From assembly GCA_022567015.1 (NCBI GenBank), contig JADFHR010000043.1, positions 1-16,272 on the forward strand: DNA of 16,272 nucleotides, read 5' to 3'. Source of the DNA: Pseudomonadota bacterium. Its GTDB lineage: Bacteria > Pseudomonadota > Alphaproteobacteria > Rhodospirillales > 2-02-FULL-58-16. Made by a program: the position numbers and the translations under genes. Positions within the stretch are counted from its first letter, which is position 1, and every line of letters begins with the position of its first letter. The notes under the pieces were generated by a model. The model made no database searches. It was not told the origin of the DNA and was given only the letters and a program-made list of their open reading frames with translations. Of the stretch, positions 14,411 to 16,272 are shown piece after piece.

Positions 14411-14673
14411 ATACCAAGGGGCGCTGATCATGACCCGACGAGCCGGCTTACCAAGGTTTTCGGCCCTAAGCGTGCGCTGTGGCGATGCGGGGCATCGCGA
14501 AGCGTGCGCGACGCCGTCCGAAAGCCTTGGTAAGCCGCCGTTCCGGTCGCGTATGCGGCCCGTCGGAGGGCGTCGAAAAGTTTTGACGATGCGCCGCATC
14601 GCCTGCAACTTTCCTCCTACCCGACGAGCCGCCTACGCGATCTCTATGAGTCATGATCAGCGCCCCTTGGTAT
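14411..14673 (+). repeat. MITE-like repeat, copy 3 (complete, 263 bp)
   Basis: The ends ATACCAAGGGGCGC and GCGCCCCTTGGTAT belong to a perfect 24-bp terminal inverted repeat (14411-14434 with 14650-14673). Arm 1 pairs 14444-14463 with 14518-14537 (20 positions, one of them a G-T pair) and caps with GCGATGC-GGG-GCATCGC (14482-14498). Arm 2 pairs 14548-14566 with 14621-14639 (17 of 19), enclosing CGTCGAAAAGTTTTGACG (14571-14588) and CGATGC-GCC-GCATCG (14587-14601). The copy separates the divergent dioxygenase operon and the OmpA-like gene. Confidence 0.92.
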
Positions 14674-14718
14674 TAGTCCTTCTGCGCCGCCGGCCTCCAC
14701 GCGTCCCCCGGCCCAAGG

Positions 14719-14758
14719 GCCCGGTTCGGTCGCGACCGGGCACCGATTGTGGTATAGT
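14719..14758 (+). promoter_or_regulatory. Candidate promoter and palindrome of the OmpA-like gene
   Basis: TATAGT at 14753-14758 is a good -10 box about 40 nt before the start codon, but no matching -35 box is seen at normal distance. Just upstream, GCCCGGT (14719-14725) and ACCGGGC (14735-14741) form a perfect inverted repeat with a 9-nt spacer, placed where an activator or repressor might bind. Confidence 0.35.
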
Positions 14759-14797
14759 GGCCGGGCTCGTTGGCGACACCGGTGGGAGGAGCGGCCA

Positions 14798-15961
14798 ATG
14801 AAACGTCCCGGCATCTATCTGGCAGTGTGCGTGGGTCTCGTATCCGCTGGTTTCCTGCATGCCACCGCTTTGGCGCAGGAGCAGGGGAAGGGAGAGGTCT
14901 ATTCGGAGGAACAGTACAACGAGACGCAGGCGCTCATCGACCGCATGCAGGTGAAGATCAACAGCATACACAGCGCCGCGACGGAACGTGACAAGGAAAT
15001 CGAGTTCCTCAACAAACAGATAAACGACGCCATACAAATGATCGCCAGCGGGCGCGAGGACAATGTGACCCTGCGCGAAAACAACCAGTATCTGCAAGTC
15101 GAACTGAAGGATGTCTACGCGACGGAGGGCGACCTGAGCCTGCGGCTGACCGAACTCTCCGGCGAAAAAGAGAAGGCGGTGGCGACCCTTCGGTCCGAGG
15201 TCTCGGCCCTCAACGACCGCCTGTCGAGCGAGCAGGAGACGAGCACGGGTCTTCGCGGGGAACTCGGCGATCTCGCGGCCAGACTCAGCGCCACGGCGGC
15301 CGGGAAGAAGAGCCTCGAGGAAGAGCTTGACCAGGCCCGCCGGGCCCTGTCGGCCGGCAAGAAGACCATGGAGTCGCGGCGCCAGGAGATCGCCGGCCTG
15401 AATCGCGAAATCGCGGCGCTCGAGAAAGCGCGGGCGGGCATGGAAAGCAAGGTGGCCGACATGGGCCGCCGGCTCAAGAGTGCCGCGGAAAAGAAGGTCC
15501 GGGAGATCTCCACCTACCGCTCGGAGTTCTTCGGCCGCCTGCGCAAGGTGCTTGGCGACCATCCGGATATCCGGATGGTCGGCGACCGCTTCGTATTCCA
15601 ATCCGAGGTCCTGTTCCCCTCGGGCTCCGCCGAGCTCGACCCGGACGGCCAGTCGACCCTGACGCAACTGGCCGAAACGCTGAAGGAGGTTGCCAAGAAA
15701 ATCCCCGCGGACGTGAACTGGATGTTGCGCGTCGACGGTCACACCGACCGTGTCCCGATCAAGACCTGGGCTTACCAATCGAACTGGGAGCTGTCGACCG
15801 CGCGCGCCACGTCCGTGGTGAAATTCCTCGTCCGGCTGGGCCTGGCGCCGGAGCGCCTGGCGGCGACCGGATTCGGTCAATACCGGGCCCTGGATCCGCG
15901 TGACGACGAAATCGCCTATCGCCGCAACCGGCGCATCGAGTTCAAGCTGACTCAGCCGTAA
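14798..15961 (+). CDS. Periplasmic coiled-coil protein with C-terminal OmpA/MotB peptidoglycan-binding domain
   Basis: The 387-aa protein starts at ATG 14798, 7 nt behind GGGAGGA. Residues 1-26 are a signal peptide (cleavage after ATALA). A long charged, Glu/Lys/Leu-rich region (about 37-240) has the heptad look of a coiled coil (for example LRSEVSALNDRLSSEQE and LEEELDQARRAL). The last 130 residues form an OmpA-like domain: FVFQSEVLFPSGSAELDPDG, VDGHTDRVPI with D317, and NWELSTARATSVVKFL with R336, the segments that grip peptidoglycan. The protein probably spans the periplasm while bound to the cell wall. Similar proteins in alphaproteobacteria are annotated as peptidoglycan-binding or flagellar-motor/MotB-like, but there is no transmembrane helix besides the signal and no motA, so a motor role is not supported. 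It is a single-gene unit with its own terminator. Confidence 0.9.
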   Translation: MKRPGIYLAVCVGLVSAGFLHATALAQEQGKGEVYSEEQYNETQALIDRMQVKINSIHSAATERDKEIEFLNKQINDAIQMIASGREDNVTLRENNQYLQVELKDVYATEGDLSLRLTELSGEKEKAVATLRSEVSALNDRLSSEQETSTGLRGELGDLAARLSATAAGKKSLEEELDQARRALSAGKKTMESRRQEIAGLNREIAALEKARAGMESKVADMGRRLKSAAEKKVREISTYRSEFFGRLRKVLGDHPDIRMVGDRFVFQSEVLFPSGSAELDPDGQSTLTQLAETLKEVAKKIPADVNWMLRVDGHTDRVPIKTWAYQSNWELSTARATSVVKFLVRLGLAPERLAATGFGQYRALDPRDDEIAYRRNRRIEFKLTQP

Positions 15962-16057
15962 GGGTTCGCGGTAGCCGCGGCATCGTTTCGCCGGCGGCGC
16001 GCGCCGTGGCCGTCCCGATGAACCGCTGTGGCTTTAAACCGAATGTCATCGGTGACC

Positions 16058-16104
16058 AAAACGGCGGCCCCCCGGTTACGGTATGCGGGGGGACGCCGTT
16101 TTCG
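16058..16104. terminator. Bidirectional rho-independent terminator
   Basis: AAAACGGCGGCCCCCC (16058-16073) pairs with GGGGGGACGCCGTTTT (16087-16102) around a 13-nt loop, with one internal G/A mismatch. The stem is flanked by A and T tracts, so it can terminate transcription from either side. It lies 97 nt after the OmpA-like gene stop and just before MITE copy 4. Confidence 0.8.
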
Positions 16105-16130
16105 CCGGCCCGTGACCGGTCCCGGCGGTT

Positions 16131-16272
16131 ATACCAAGGGACGCCGATCATGACCCGACGAGCCGGCTTACCAAGGTTTTCGGCTAGGAGCGTGCGCTGT
16201 GGCGATGCGGGGCATCGCGAAGCGTGCGCGACGCCGTCCGAAAGCCTTGGTAAGCCGCCGTTGCGGTCGCGT
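16131..16272 (+). repeat. MITE-like repeat, copy 4 (left half, cut by window end)
   Basis: The last 142 bases match bases 1-142 of the complete copies, beginning ATACCAAGGGACGC and including the whole first arm with its GCGATGC-GGG-GCATCGC hairpin. It shares the CGACGAGCCGG segment after the terminal repeat with copy 3, not the CATAGAGACGG of copy 2. Private changes include CTAGGAG for the CCTAAG-type loop sequence. The right half is outside the window. Confidence 0.9.

Noticed and set aside
13396..14427. A 343-aa plus-strand open frame opposite the dioxygenase gene
   Set aside because: Shadow of the TauD/TfdA gene, without motifs.
14466..14654. A 62-aa minus-strand ORF inside the repeat, also seen in copy 2
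   Set aside because: It recurs only because the repeat recurs; it is interrupted or altered between copies, and the composition is dictated by the hairpins.
8880..14673. A composite transposon carrying the ars and dioxygenase operons between repeat copies 2 and 3
   Set aside because: The copies are direct repeats and could recombine, but there is no shared target duplication outside them, no transposase between them, and four copies in the window make two flanking ones unremarkable.
14657..15880. A 407-aa minus-strand open frame opposite the OmpA-like gene
   Set aside because: Antisense to a gene with signal peptide, coiled coil and OmpA domain; starts and ends without signals.

Overview
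The window is 16.3 kb of high-GC DNA with mostly G/C-ending codons. The gene content points to an alphaproteobacterium, probably Rhodospirillales-like: a tctCBA-type transporter, an ACR3-type ars operon, a TauD/enolase/luciferase-like catabolic set, and the remnant of a small 'DLDIYRAA' protein that I remember from alphaproteobacteria. The taxonomic placement is inference. I see no rRNA, tRNA or CRISPR array.

Layout. 1-125 is the right half of a repeat. 136-1080 is a complete 945-bp IS5-family (IS427-like) insertion sequence whose transposase needs a -1 frameshift. 1263-2966 (+) is an orphan two-domain SagB/ThcOx-type flavin oxidoreductase. 2899-5199 (-) holds small and poorly known genes: a possible 47-aa ORF, a zinc-ribbon protein, a SAM methyltransferase, a truncated 25-codon remnant, a membrane-anchored winged-helix-like protein and a secreted DUF4864-like protein. 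5565-8809 (+) is a tripartite tricarboxylate transporter (tctC, tctB, tctA) with a strong stem-loop between tctC and tctB. 9217-11156 (+) is a compact arsenic operon (operator, arsR, acr3, arsC). 11274-14247 (-) is a tightly packed catabolic operon: TauD/TfdA dioxygenase, enolase-superfamily enzyme, luciferase-like flavin oxidoreductase. 14798-15961 (+) is an envelope protein with a signal peptide, a long coiled coil and an OmpA domain, followed by a bidirectional terminator.

The most striking non-coding feature is a 263-bp repeat present in four copies, all in the same orientation (1-125 partial, 8880-9142, 14411-14673, 16131-16272 partial). It has 24-33-bp terminal inverted repeats starting ATACCAAGGG, two long internal arms that each fold back on themselves, and no coding capacity. 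It looks like a MITE (non-autonomous transposon) that would fold into a three-way junction. Paired bases in its ends covary between copies. Both ends of the window fall inside this repeat at almost the same internal position, which suggests the window is bounded by repeat-induced assembly breaks.

How the genes work together. ArsR, ACR3 and ArsC form a complete arsenate-reduction and arsenite-efflux system. TctC would capture a carboxylate in the periplasm for the TctAB permease. The dioxygenase/enolase/luciferase-like operon would process an organic acid of unknown identity. Whether the transporter feeds that operon is speculation based only on proximity.
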